Below, piece by piece: positions 11,901 to 23,833 of a stretch of DNA of 64,000 bases; position 1 is the first letter of the stretch; every line of letters begins with the position of its first letter. The stretch comes from Bostrychus sinensis (lineage: Eukaryota > Chordata > Actinopteri > Gobiiformes > Eleotridae): positions 8,577,756 to 8,641,755 of the forward strand of contig CM036247.1 of assembly GCA_020698575.1 (NCBI GenBank), read 5' to 3'. The notes under the pieces were generated by a model. It worked only from the letters and a program-made list of their open reading frames with translations. It did no database searches and had not been told where the DNA came from. The position numbers and the translations under genes are program-made.

Positions 11901-13068
11901 TTAATCCTTTGGCTTGTGGTTTCAACCTGTTACAGTATGAGTTGTGTCTAACCTACTAACCCGACCCGTACACCTCTTACTGCGATCATTGCTTATCTCT
12001 TCTGTATGTTGCTTGTGTTTTAGGCACTCCACTGTACGCCTCACCAGAGTGGTTCAGGTATGAACCTTACACCGCAGGCCCCACCACAGTATGGCAGCTG
12101 GGCCTTCTGCTTTTTGCCATGCTCTTTAACAGAAGGCCCCTGATCAAGGAAGACTCAATGCGGGATGTTCACATACCAAAGAGTATTGAAAGGGGTAAGA
12201 ATTATATTAAGAGCGTTTTATCTTTACTAGCCTGGTCAGACATCCTCATTTGTTTTCTGTTCTGTATGAACAATTACTGGTCTGTGTTGATTTGAGTTTG
12301 GTTTACACAAGGTTTAAAAAAACCTACACAGATTTACAGCATTTCTGCAGGGTCTTAAAAAGTCTTAAATTTGCAGAGATGCGGAGTATTAGGTCTTAAA
12401 TATGTTTCAATAGGTCTTAAATGTGTCATGTTCTTTTGATGTGACTACCTGCGTTCACAGTTTATTCTAAAATGCCCACTTAAATTCTCAAAGGCGCATT
12501 ACCATCGCTGATATGAGAGCTCAGATTTTTTTCTTACCAAGAACAAAATGCTTTGCGGCCCTCACTGTGACCAATAGTCACAACTAAATGACGCGGCCGC
12601 AGGCTTATGAAATAGGTCTTAATTTTCCTCACCAATGGTTTTAAAAAGGTCTAAAACAGTCCTAAATTCAACTGCAGAATGCAGAAACACTGGATATAAT
12701 GCTCTCAGAATGAATTTAGATAGATTGGCCAATTTCCTTCCTCTGAACTGACAAAATGTTTAAAACAACCAATCAGAGAAACTAGAATGGCACCGCTTGA
12801 TTTTTGATAAACAGTTATGATTGGTCTGACAATAGTGTCCTTGGCACCAGTCATAAGTCTGAGCGTTTGCTAAGAAACTGAATGGGTGTGGCTGGCCAGG
12901 TTACATCTTTACATGATTGCATAAATGCATTTACTGTACGTCAAACTAACTGGAGCTTGTCTGTTTTCAGAATGCAGGCACCTACTGAAGGGGTGTCTGA
13001 AGAAGGACCCAGCGAAGCGCCTCACCCTGGAGGACTTGAGGGACCATCCTTGGTTGAACTCGGAGTAA
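8966..13068 (+). CDS. PIM-like serine/threonine kinase, copy 1
   Basis: Predicted exons: 8966-9017, 9619-10047, 10239-10391, 10616-10707, 11139-11186, 11281-11505, 11584-11764, 12024-12194, 12971-13068. All introns are GT-AG with compatible phases, giving 482 residues. Residues 1-160 are basic and disordered, with two 35-residue Ser/Pro/Arg repeats (40-74, 75-109) and a basic cluster (115-147) that may be a nuclear signal. Residues 167-178 are an acidic Glu-Glu-Lys tract. The kinase domain (about 217-479) shows the Gly loop GEGGFG (224-229), VALK lysine K246, alpha-C E270, HRDIKPDN with D355, DFG D376, SPE E402 and R467. The hinge EKPEP (307-311) carries the proline typical of PIM kinases (ERPEP). 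PIM kinases phosphorylate basic Ser/Thr sites and are usually constitutively active. Fish genomes hold many pim-1-like (pimr) paralogues; the substrate here is unknown. Confidence 0.9.
12341..12692. mobile_element. Intronic nonautonomous repeat with near-inverted ends
   Basis: Located in the last intron of kinase copy 1. It starts 'atttctgcagggtcttaaaa' and ends '...ctgcagaatgcagaaacac', with 'ggtcttaaa' motifs repeated inside on the plus strand. The ends are loosely complementary (tttctgca / tgcagaa). It contains no coding frame. The same insertion is in copy 2 and in the part deleted from copy 3, so it predates the duplication. Confidence 0.45.
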
Positions 13069-13722
13069 ACGCTCAGGCCCAGCTGCATAGTCAGGGTTTC
13101 ATTTAGGCTCAGGTCATCTGTTCAGCTCAGCTTATAACTTAATCCAGGTTTAACGTTCATCAAATGCCTCACACTGACAGTGAGAGAAAGAGGGTGGCCT
13201 GACCGAGTCTATAATCACAAGTGTTAAGACTTTGTGAGTGAAGGCTCTGTTGACCCATTCTTTTTCTCCCTGTTTGCATTGATCTAGTTTAACTTTAAGC
13301 CACCTGGATGTCATTTTAAACTGAGTTGAACAGAAGTGAGACCATTAGACCTATTTGACTTAGAACTCTGTGCAGCGCTGCCTTTGAGTGAGCAGGTAAG
13401 ATCTTTTCAGCTCAACTCCAGTCCTTCAGCCCAAATCAGGTAAGTACAGCATAAATTTACTAAATTATCAGTGAATGCTAGTTTCAGTTGAGTGTCACGT
13501 GGGTTTGCATAAGTTTCCATTTATTAAGAAGCACCTGTGGAAACCATTGATAATTCTCCTTTAAACCAAATTTTAAAAACAAATCCCTCAGAAATGCCTC
13601 ACTTTGCAGTGCCTTCCGCTTGGCCCTCGGCATCCAATGTACATCCAATGTAGGTAAGTACCATCAGTGTGGGTCTTTGGCTGTGTCCAGTGTACATTTT
13701 ACTGTGTTCTCCAGTACACTAC

Positions 13723-13728
13723 AATAAA
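13723..13728 (+). promoter_or_regulatory. Candidate polyadenylation signal, copy 1
   Basis: An AATAAA hexamer (in tacactacaataaatatgtc) lies about 655 nt after the kinase stop codon and is conserved in copy 2. It is a plausible but untested 3' end signal. Confidence 0.35.
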
Positions 13729-14049
13729 TATGTCATTGTAAGAATGCTGGTAAACACAGTGAAAAGATTAACAGGGCAAAAGGAAAACCAAAGGCTCACA
13801 CTTGCGTGTGGACAACCAGTAAGGATTGCTGAGTGACGATCCCATAACGTAGCTAGCTAGCAGAAAGTAATGTGAAGTTGATGCAAAGTCTTTCTAAATT
13901 TATGGACCTTTTAAGAGAATGGCCAGTTGAAAACAATAGGGAATCCAGAAACCCACGTGACTAAAACTAAATCACTGTATTGCCTTTTACAAACACACCG
14001 TCACCTGTACCCTCTCCTGAAATCCCCTGAGGGATTCCCCCCCACCCCG

Positions 14050-14081
<32 letters not shown>
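14050..14081. repeat. (CA)n microsatellite, unit 1
   Basis: An uninterrupted CA run follows 'ccccaccccgccc'. It is longer in unit 2 and much shorter in unit 3. Confidence 0.95.
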
Positions 14082-14082
<1 letters not shown>

Positions 14083-14359
14083 TTCATCCTAGGGGCCCCT
14101 AGTGCTGTGTCTGGCATGATCAGCTGTGCAGGAGTCCAGCAGCCAGCTGATGACGCGCGCACCATGCATCTCTCGATGTGTTGTGCGCAAATCCTCGTGC
14201 GGTCCACAACTTGTTTGTGCTTTACTTTTCTCTGCGTAGTTGAGTTTTAGAGTGTAGGGTGTAAAGTGTAGGGATAATATCAACACTTGAACACTTGAAA
14301 GGACTCAGTTCACTCGGACTCAGCGCGGCACACAGACTTTCTCCTCTTTTGTGTGTAGT

Positions 14360-14875
14360 TATGGTGTGATATTTGTGACACCTTCGTGCGCGAGTGAGTG
14401 TCGAGCGCACGCAGTGTGACTTTTGCAAGCACATACTTTACCATTTGAAAAGAGAATAATAATTTGAGCACACAAACCTTTGTTACAGTGCGCACGCAAC
14501 TCTGCCTACATGCTCGCTCAAAGTCTACCTAGGTGTGCGAGTACGTGGATGCCCGCTCACGCAACATCTTTGCTCGCACGCTTGCCTTGTGCCACCTCAA
14601 GCGAGCGCAGAGCCAGAGTTGCAGCAGAAATGAGTTGTCGTGCGAGCAAAGATGTTGCGTGAGCGGGCATCCACTCGCACTCGCATGTACTCGCACACCT
14701 AGGTAGACTTTGAGCGAGCATGTAGGCAGAGTTGCGTGCGCACGTAACAAAGGCTTGTGTGCTCAAATTATTATTCTCTTTTCAAATGGTAAAGTATGTG
14801 CTTGCAAAAGTCACACTGCGTGCGCTCGACACTCACTCTGTGCACGCACGAAGGTGTCACAAATATTACACCATA
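14360..14875. mobile_element. Foldback (long inverted repeat) element, unit 1
   Basis: Left arm 14360-14580 and right arm 14639-14875 are near-perfect reverse complements separated by a 58-nt loop (14581-14638). The outer ends read 'tatggtgtgatatttg' and 'caaatattacaccata'. A 6-bp direct repeat, tgtagt, flanks it (14354-14359 and 14876-14881), as expected for a target-site duplication. There is no coding capacity; the apparent open frames are arm sequence. It resembles a foldback or MITE-type DNA element. Confidence 0.85.
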
Positions 14876-15470
14876 TGTAGTCAATCCTACTGACTTAATG
14901 CTGCAGTATGTACGCGCACATCGGGACGACAAATTTTCTTTTTCTTTGTTGGGTTTCATTTGTAAGGTGGTAAGTATAGTAACTTATTTTACTCATTTTC
15001 TCTATGGGGGTATTTCATGAAGCTAGCTAACAAGCCTGTCTTATTTAATGCGTATTTTTGCTCCGTGAAGCAGTCGTACCGTAAGTCAAAGTTTACATTT
15101 TTGTAGCTAGTTAATCCTGGTCCAGATCAGGTTTACAGACAAGATTTTACTAACACGCCTTTATAATTTTATCTTGTTAGAACTTTAACTTTTAAGAGTT
15201 AGTACTACTCCTACTGCTGCTACTACTAAAGAATAAAAAACATAGACACTTAATTCAAGGAGTAGTAAGAGCCAGTTCACGCGTTTGTTTAAATAATCTC
15301 AGTTTGTAGTGTTTCCGCGTTAGCTTCTCCCCTCATGTGTTAAGGGATGTTTGTGGGATTATGGACTCTGATTTTAAATGTGAATAATAAATAAACAAGT
15401 GAATGCAGTTGTGAAACCCAGTTTTTATCATCTTTGTCTTTTAGCCAAAAATCTATTTTATCTTTTACAG

Positions 15471-16112
15471 ATTTTGAGCGTGTAATCCATGCTTTAATTT
15501 CATCGCATCTGGACTTCTGTAACGCACTTTACCTTGAAATAAATGACAATGCACTTTATCAACTACAGTTAGTCCAGTTGCTGTGCTTTTTTTAACAGAT
15601 ATAAAAAAAACACAAACACATCACCCCCATCCTCGCCTCGGTGCACTGGCTTCCTGTTCATTTTAGGATTGATTTTAAGATTTTATTGTTGGTTTTAAAG
15701 TGTATAAAGTTTTGGATGGAGTGGCCCCACAGTACATCACAGACGTCATACAAATTTACGCTCCGGAGCGTTCACTGAGGTCTGAGGGCCAGCTCCGGCT
15801 CATGGTTTCTAAGACGAGATTGAAAAACAGGGGCGACCGGGCCTTCTCTGTGGTCAGCGCCAGACTGTGGAAAGCTCTGCCCCCTCACATCAGAACGGCC
15901 CCCACAATGGACTGATTTAAGTCTCGTCTTAAGACAAACTTTTATTCTCTCTTTATGTTTTTATTTACTTCATTGCTTTTATACTTATTTATTGTTATTT
16001 TATTGTATTGTTTTTATTTGGTTTTACTGGTTATTATTTTAATGGGGACTAGTGAAGCTAAATAGAGTAATTAATTGTTATTTATTGTTTTATGTGCAGC
16101 ATTTTGGAAACT
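15471..16112 (+). mobile_element. L2/CR1-type LINE 3' fragment, unit 1
   Basis: Frames readable with shifts give FERVIHALISSHLDFCNALY, then ILASVHWLPVHFRIDFKILL, then VAPQYITDVIQIYAPERSLR and SKTRLKNRGDRAFSVVSARLW, which is the C-terminal end of an L2/CR1-type reverse transcriptase. The first part has a frameshift and stops near 15590-15700. The 3' noncoding part ('ttttactggttattatttta', 'atgtgcagcattttggaaac') matches the copy at 35169-35471 but lacks its tail. It is a dead copy. Confidence 0.8.
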
Positions 16113-16291
16113 GATACTGCTTGGCTAGCCCTATCACAAAAACCCATATACAAACATATAGCTGCAACAATTATTTCCCTACAGTATACAAAGACAGGTG
16201 TTGTGTATTTAAATATCTGTGTGTTTATTAATTTTAACTTACTTAACTAACTTAACTACACCAATAACGTCAGAAAATGTTTGGCTTAACA

Positions 16292-16511
16292 CAGGGCTTA
16301 ATTTGTAAATCAAACGATCCCGGAACAAAAATTGCGCTTTGACACCGGAGTCCACAAGGCCAACACTGATACCGGAACATACACACAACACAATGCTTAG
16401 GCGCACACACACCAAAACACAAATATTCCAAACACACGCCAACATACCAAGCAACTGCTCATTTATACTCAGTTTAAAATTATATTTTAACATATTTGTT
16501 AACATTATTAT
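16292..16511 (+). mobile_element. Left end of hAT-type element A, unit 1
   Basis: It begins with the terminal sequence cagggcttaatttg and matches the left ~170 bp of a complete 241-bp relative at 39488-39728. It has no right end here. The right end at 35540 is flanked by gctttaca, and this left end is preceded by gcttaaca (16284-16291), a 7/8 match. This fits one original insertion whose two halves are now far apart. Confidence 0.75.
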
Positions 16512-16637
16512 TAGTGCTGTCAATCGATTAAAAAAATTAATCAGATTAATTACACTCTTGGGCTGTGATTAATCACGATTAATCGCAATGTATAACTTGA
16601 TAGATTTTCCATGACAGTGTGACTTTTTCATGACAAT
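16512..16637 (+). mobile_element. Left end of ATTAATC-rich hAT-like element, unit 1
   Basis: It begins 'tagtgctgtcaatcgattaa', followed by several attaatc/gattaat motifs, and is cut off at the unit boundary. The 8 bp before it are attattat (16504-16511). An end of the same type (...gctgacagcccta, ending 31190) is followed by the identical 8 bp attattat (31191-31198). Confidence 0.65.
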
Positions 16638-16962
16638 CTGTGTGGCCCCAAAATCTGTATGGACGAGCAGGTGCTGGTACACTTATGGTAATAATGGGTG
16701 GGCAAGATGTATGTACTAAAAGGGGTTTTAGATATTTTTATAGTATATAATTAGATCAATGTTCAATGTGCTGTATGACATTCTCCTATTTCCCTCAACC
16801 CTTGGGACAATGGATGGAAATTAGCATTTTTGCTAAAATCCGGTATGTTTACATTCATGCTATATATGCCTGTCTGTTCATTAACATGCACTGTCCCATT
16901 TAAATAAATAAAAAATAAAATAAAATTTAAAAAAAATAAGGTTCTGGAGAGGAATTTAGCTG

Positions 16963-17061
16963 AGAGCCTGACCAATGAGCTGGCGGCTGTCGAACCTGAC
17001 ATCACAGTAGAATGTTGGCACTGCCTGTTGCTTGGTCATTTCACTTTGTGACTTCAGAGAG
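16963..17061 (+). promoter_or_regulatory. Candidate promoter and 5' noncoding exon, copy 2
   Basis: CCAAT lies at 16972-16976, with the tgacatca motif just downstream and the splice donor after 17061, in the same arrangement as copy 1. Confidence 0.35.
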
Positions 17062-17298
17062 GTAGGTTGGTTTATTTTGCTCTCCTGTAAAATTGAGTTT
17101 TAGAGCAATTTTTTGTTCTGTTTTCAAGCTATTTGTTAGTTTTTAGTTTGTATGATTATTTGTGACTATTTTGTGAGTATGAATATGTATATTTATATGT
17201 ATTTTATTTATTTGTTTATTCTTTTGGATGGAAATTAACTGTTGGGTTCACAGCTTAAAAAATGCTAACTTTTTTTGTCTGTTAGGAAAGTTTTCAAC

Positions 17299-20200
17299 AT
17301 GGTGAACAAATCGTGGCCCAAGACTTCTAGCCGAAAGCGGACGACTCGAAGTAAGTTGAATTTTTCGGTGTTTGTGAACAAGACAAGCTTTGTGCGCACT
17401 TTGGTTTCTCAAATTAAGCAGACTTCAATGTAGTATTTTAAAAGGACATACTAGCATTATCCACTTAAAAATAGCACACAAACAGACACACATGCAAAAA
17501 CAAATGTACTTGCTTGTTTGGGGTAAATGACAGCTAACTTGTATAATGTTTAATAGTACCTGGGAGGAGCAGTTTGGTACAGTACTTAACTTAGCTGTTT
17601 TGTATAGCTTATAGGAGTAATTAATGCTAGTGCTACAAAAGCTAAAGGCTACATGGTAAAAGTTGTTATATTATGGTGGACAGGTAATTACTGAACCACC
17701 ACAGACTACAATACTGTGACAATGTAATTTTAAAATCTAATCAAAGGGGGAAAATGTACATTTCTTAAACCAGATCTACAACTAACATGATTTTTGTTAT
17801 TTAAAAACATTTAGATTTTAGTTACAGTTACAAGGTTTAGTTAGCTCTGGCATCCAAATAAACTGATAAGACAAAATTATGTATTTTTCATTTTTTTATT
17901 TCAGCACATGTCTCTATAAACAAATAGTAATTAAATAATGTTGTGTTTCAGGGTGGCGCTCGTATACCACACCTCATTTTCGGGTAAATTCGTATGTCCC
18001 GAACATTCTCTACAGACGCCCCAGCACTAGGTCCAGTCCTCAAGCAGGACCTAGTGGGGTTTCTAGACAAGGACCGACTGAAGGTGCTTTGGAGACCCTG
18101 CACTGCAGGACTTCAGAGGGACGTCCCAGCACTAGGTCCAGTCCTCAACCAGGACCTAGTGGGATTTCTAGACAAAGTCCGACTGCTGGCCCCTCAAGGA
18201 CCCAGGACTGCAGGACTTCAGATGGACGTGTCCTAAGCACCAAAAGGAAGGACTCATCCGAAATGGAGCAGGGCAGTCCGAATAAGAGGTCCCGAACAAG
18301 TGCTAGTCCGAGGAAGAAAAAGGATAAGACCAGAAGGAGAACACCGCTGGAGGGAGTTCAGTCAAGGAAAGTGCAGCCAGGTAAGTGTTACTTTAACTAT
18401 ATTGTTTGAGATGTTTGTTTAATTAGCATTGTGCCAGTCAGAACCATGTCTGTTAATATTTACTTTTTCAAATGGACAGCCCCAATCACTTAAGTATGCT
18501 TTCAACAAAATTTCAGAAAAGTAAGGTTTGATTATTAGGAAAGCGACTTGGTTCTTTTTTCTCTGTTGCAGAAGGATCCAGCCAGGCCGAGGAGGAGAAG
18601 GAGGAGAAGGAGGAGAAGGAGGAGAAGGAGGAGAAGGAAGAGCGTCCTGAGGGAGGACCAGACCCCAGTGAAGAACCTGCATCTAACCCCTCCAGCGGAC
18701 CAACACAGCGGACTTGTGAGTCCAGAAGCTCTGACAGCTCCAGTAAGAAAAAACACTAGATAATTCAGTCATCCTTTTCTTAAACCTTATAACACTTAAG
18801 TATCATGACAATTTTGTAGGGTCTAAATCATTGGGCGAGGAGCCAAACAACCATACCCAGATTATAAGCAAAAAATCATATGCTATAGTTAGACAATCTA
18901 CTGGTGTATAGTTTGAAAATGAATGAGCGTAAACAATGAAACAAAACTTGACTTTTCTGTCTGCAGAGCTTACTTCAAAGTACAAGGTGCTTGGGAAACT
19001 TGGAGAAGGAGGCTTTGGGCAAGTCTTTTCTGGAGTCCGTATTGAGGACAACTTCCCAGTAAGTATTCTGCATGCAATGTGTTATAGTAAATGCAAACCA
19101 GCCATTAGCAATGCTATGCTTCTGTGATTGGTGATATGTTTTAGAATTTCTTCTGAACATAGGATAGTTCATAGGATGAAACTTTAATAATTTTTTAACT
19201 TGTTGCATTCAGAGTTTCCATAAAATACAAAAGTAGAACCATTAATCGAGAAAAATCAGTGCATGCAAAAAGTGGTCTTTATAGTTTCAGTTGGTTCAAT
19301 AGGATTTGAAAATTACTCTGATGTGAAGGGTTACCAGACCCATTTTACTTTGCAGAGTAAATCGGTATGGTTTAATCCTTTTTGAAAATTTTAAATTCTG
19401 CAAAACCGTATATTAGTACCACCTTGATATTTTTATTTTAGTTGTTTTGATATTGTATACTATTAGTAATTCATATTTTCATCTGACAGGTTGCTCTTAA
19501 AGCAATGAAGAGGTACGCCGTGAGGTTCACAGATGTGGTAAGACTTTTATTCAACTCTAAGAGCCCAATACTAATTCACATTTTTTTATTTAACCACTGT
19601 ATAAAATCCTAATGTATGTGAACTTATATAGGAGGTGAATGGAGCAATGACCAGAATTCCTCTGGAGGTCCACCTGCTCAATCAGGTTGGCGCTGGCCCA
19701 GGGTCAGACTGCTCCACTGTCACACCACGTCTCTTGGACTGGTACGAGGTGGGACGTGAGGTCATCTTGGTTTTTGAGAAACCAGAGCCATGTATGGATT
19801 TACTGAAGTATATTGTAAATCAAAATCCAGATGGTATTATCGCCAGCGAGGCCAAAGTAAGTGTCAGAATCTAGCGCCTTTTAAAATATACTTTGCTTTC
19901 GTTCATATATTAATGTTGCTGTTTTTGTGCTTCAGGTCATTTTCCGTCAGTTGGTGGAGGCGGCCATTGAAATGGACGCAAGGGGAGTCTTTCACCGGGA
20001 CATCAAGCCTGACAATGTCTTGATTGAGACTGGTGCAGATGAACCCAAGGCAAGGTTCATCGACTTTGGCTGTGGGACGTCCTTCACACCTGGGCAGACG
20101 TTTGAAGAACCCCAAGGTAAACCGTTGGACCCAATAGAATTTTACTGAGGTTGTTCACTGAAAGCCATTACACAGAAGCAGTACAGTACTGGTTGGGTCA

Positions 20201-21420
20201 GTATGTCGATAGTTTAAATAAGTACAGAGCCTGCCAAATATTGTACTATATCTTAATCCTTTGGCTTGTGGTTTCAACCTGTTACAGTATGAGTTGTGTC
20301 TAACCTACTAACCCGACCCGTACACCTCTTACTGCGATCATTGCTTATCTCTTCTGTATGTTGCTTGTGTTTTAGGCACTCCACTGTACGCCTCACCAGA
20401 GTGGTTCAGGTATGAACCTTACACCGCAGGCCCCACCACAGTATGGCAGCTGGGCCTTCTGCTTTTTGCCATGCTCTTTAACAGAAGGCCCCTGATCAAG
20501 GAAGACTCAATGCGGGATGTTCACATACCAAAGAGTATTGAAAGGGGTAAGAATTATATTAAGAGCGTTTTATCTTTACTAGCCTGGTCAGACATCCTCA
20601 TTTGTTTTCTGTTCTGTATGAACAATTACTGGTCTGTGTTGATTTGAGTTTGGTTTACACAAGGTTTAAAAAAACCTACACAGATTTACAGCATTTCTGC
20701 AGGGTCTTAAAAAGTCTTAAATTTGCAGAGATGCGGAGTATTAGGTCTTAAATATGTTTGAATAGGTCTTAAATGTGTCATGTTCTTTTGATGTGACTAC
20801 CTGCGTTCACAGTTTATTCTAAAATGCCCACTTAAATTCTCAAAGGCGCATTACCATCGCTGATATGAGAGCTCAGATTTTTTTCTTACCAAGAACAAAA
20901 TGCTTTGCGGCCCTCACTGTGACCAATAGTCACAACTAAATGACGCGGCCGCAGGCTTATGAAATAGGTCTTAATTTTCCTCACCAATGGTTTTAAAAAG
21001 GTCTAAAACAGTCCTAAATTCAACTGCAGAATGCAGAAACACTGGATATAATGCTCTCAGAATGAATTTAGATAGATTGGCCAATTTCCTTCCTCTGAAC
21101 TGACAAAATGTTTAAAACAACCAATCAGAGAAACTAGAATGGCACCGCTTGATTTTTGATAAACAGTTATGATTGGTCTGACAATAGTGTCCTTGGCACC
21201 AGTCATAAGTCTGAGCGTTTGCTAAGAAACTGAATGGGTGTGGCTGGCCAGGTTACATCTTTACATGATTGCATAAATGCATTTACTGTACGTCAAACTA
21301 ACTGGAGCTTGTCTGTTTTCAGAATGCAGGCACCTACTGAAGGGGTGTCTGAAGAAGGACCCAGCGAAGCGCCTCACCCTGGAGGACTTGAGGGACCATC
21401 CTTGGTTGAACTCGGAGTAA
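17299..21420 (+). CDS. PIM-like serine/threonine kinase, copy 2
   Basis: Predicted exons: 17299-17350, 17952-18380, 18572-18742, 18967-19058, 19490-19537, 19632-19856, 19936-20116, 20376-20546, 21323-21420; 488 residues, all splice phases intact. Compared with copy 1 I see three amino-acid changes (F36I, A158V and I214T in copy 1 numbering), three silent changes and an in-frame 18-bp gain that adds two Glu-Glu-Lys triplets to the acidic tract. Gly loop, VALK lysine, HRD, DFG, SPE and the PIM-type EKPEP hinge are all kept, so an active kinase is expected. Gene order and flanks are those of copy 1. The few differences point to recent duplication or ongoing gene conversion. Confidence 0.9.
20693..21044. 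mobile_element. Intronic nonautonomous repeat, copy 2
   Basis: Same insertion in the last kinase intron as at 12341-12692, inherited through the segmental duplication. Confidence 0.4.
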
Positions 21421-22075
21421 ACGCTCAGGCCCAGCTGCATAGTCAGGGTTTCATTTAGGCTCAGGTCATCTGTTCAGCTCAGCTTATAACTTAATCCAGG
21501 TTTAACGTTCATCAAATGCCTCACACTGACAGTGAGAGAAAGAGGGTGGCCTGACCGAGTCTATAATCACAAGTGTTAAGACTTTGTGAGTGAAGGCTCT
21601 GTTGACCCATTCTTTTTCTCCCTGTTTGCATTGATCTAGTTTAACTTTAAGCCACCTGGATGTCATTTTAAACTGAGTTGAACAGAAGTGAGACCATTAG
21701 ACCTATTTGACCTTAGAACTCTGTGCAGCGCTGCCTTTGAGTGAGCAGGTAAGATCTTTTCAGCTCAACTCCAGTCCTTCAGCCCAAATCAGGTAAGTAC
21801 AGCATAAATTTACTAAATTATCAGTGAATGCTAGTTTCAGTTGAGTGTCACGTGGGTTTGCATAAGTTTCCATTTATTAAGAAGCACCTGTGGAAACCAT
21901 TGATAATTCTCCTTTAAACCAAATTTTAAAAACAAATCCCTCAGAAATGCCTCACTTTGCAGTGCCTTCCGCTTGGCCCTCGGCATCCAATGTACATCCA
22001 ATGTAGGTAAGTACCATCAGTGTGGGTCTTTGGCTGTGTCCAGTGTACATTTTACTGTGTTCTCCAGTACACTAC

Positions 22076-22081
22076 AATAAA
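22076..22081 (+). promoter_or_regulatory. Candidate polyadenylation signal, copy 2
   Basis: AATAAA in the same position relative to the stop codon as in copy 1. Confidence 0.35.
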
Positions 22082-22402
22082 TATGTCATTGTAAGAATGC
22101 TGGTAAACACAGTGAAAAGATTAACAGGGCAAAAGGAAAACCAAAGGCTCACACTTGCGTGTGGACAACCAGTAAGGATTGCTGAGTGACGATCCCATAA
22201 CGTAGCTAGCTAGCAGAAAGTAATGTGAAGTTGATGCAAAGTCTTTCTAAATTTATGGACCTTTTAAGAGAATGGCCAGTTGAAAACAATAGGGAATCCA
22301 GAAACCCACGTGACTAAAACTAAATCACTGTATTGCCTTTTACAAACACACCGTCACCTGTACCCTCTCCTGAAATCCCCTGAGGGATTCCCCCCCACCC
22401 CG

Positions 22403-22438
<36 letters not shown>
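22403..22438. repeat. (CA)n microsatellite, unit 2
   Basis: CA run at the same place as in unit 1 but a few repeats longer. Confidence 0.95.
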
Positions 22439-22439
<1 letters not shown>

Positions 22440-22723
22440 TTCATCCTAGGGGCCCCTAGTGCTGTGTCTGGCATGATCAGCTGTGCAGGAGTCCAGCAGC
22501 CAGCTGATGACGCGCGCACCATGCATCTCTCGATGTGTTGTGCGCAAATCCTCGTGCGGTCCACAACTTGTTTGTGCTTTACTTTTCTCTGCGTAGTTGA
22601 GTTTTAGAGTGTAGGGTGTAAAGTGTAGGGATAATATCAACACTTGAACCACCATCACTGCAAAGGACTCAGTTCACTCGGACTCAGCGCGGCACACAGA
22701 CTTTCTCCTCTTTTGTGTGTAGT

Positions 22724-23239
22724 TATGGTGTGATATTTGTGACACCTTCGTGCGCGAGTGAGTGTCGAGCGCACGCAGTGTGACTTTTGCAAGCACATAC
22801 TTTACCATTTGAAAAGAGAATAATAATTTGAGCACACAAACCTTTGTTACGTGCGCATGCAACTCTGCCTACATGCTCGCTCAAAGTCTACCTAGGTGTG
22901 CGAGTACGTGGATGCCCTGCTCACGCAACATCTTTGCTCGCACGCTTGCCTTGTGCCACCTCAAGCGAGCGCAGAGCCAGAGTTGCAGCAGAAATGAGTT
23001 GTCGTGCGAGCAAAGATGTTGCGTGAGCGGGCATCCACTCGCACTCGCATGTACTCGCACACCTAGGTAGACTTTGAGCGAGCATGTAGGCAGAGTTGCG
23101 TGCGCACGTAACAAAGGCTTGTGTGCTCAAATTATTATTCTCTTTTCAAATGGTAAAGTATGTGCTTGCAAAAGTCACACTGCGTGCGCTCGACACTCAC
23201 TCTGTGCACGCACGAAGGTGTCACAAATATTACACCATA
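22724..23239. mobile_element. Foldback (long inverted repeat) element, unit 2
   Basis: Left arm 22724-22944, loop 22945-23002, right arm 23003-23239, flanked by the same 6-bp tgtagt repeat as in unit 1. Small changes in the left arm (for example acgtgcgcatgc against acagtgcgcacgc) distinguish it from unit 1. Confidence 0.85.
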
Positions 23240-23833
23240 TGTAGTCAATCCTACTGACTTAATGCTGCAGTATGTACGCGCACATCGGGACGACAAATTT
23301 TCTTTTTCTTTGTTGGGTTTCATTTGTAAGGTGGTAAGTATAGTAACTTATTTTACTCATTTTCTCTATGGGGGTATTTCATGAAGCTAGCTAACAAGCC
23401 TGTCTTATTTAATGCGTATTTTTGCTCCGTGAAGCAGTCGTACCGTAAGTCAAAGTTTACATTTTTGTAGCTAGTTAATCCTGGTCCAGATCAGGTTTAC
23501 AGACAAGATTTTACTAACACGCCTTTATAATTTTATCTTGTTAGAACTTTAACTTTTAAGAGTTAGTACTACTCCTACTGCTGCTACTACTAAAGAATAA
23601 AAAACATAGACACTTAATTCAAGGAGTAGTAAGAGCCAGTTCACGCGTTTGTTTAAATAATCTCAGTTTGTAGTGTTTCCGCGTTAGCTTCTCCCCTCAT
23701 GTGTTAAGGGATGTTTGTGGGATTATGGACTCTGATTTTAAATGTGAATAATAAATAAACAAGTGAATGCAGTTGTGAAACCCAGTTTTTATCATCTTTG
23801 TCTTTTAGCCAAAAATCTATTTTATCTTTTACA

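Larger units (their letters stand above)
8313..16637 (+). repeat. Tandem unit 1 of PIM-like kinase array (8,325 bp)
   Basis: The unit begins at 'ctgtgtggccccaaaatctg' and the same sequence restarts at 16638 and 25003. It holds kinase copy 1, a CA microsatellite, a foldback element, an L2-type LINE tail and the left ends of two hAT-type elements. Nucleotide identity to unit 2 is very high over introns and intergenic DNA as well as exons, so the whole block was duplicated as a segment. Confidence 0.95.

Noticed and set aside
14001..14766. Several 60-100-residue frames around the CA run and foldback arms
   Set aside because: They arise from the CA/TG microsatellite and from palindromic arms, which give mirror-image frames on both strands.
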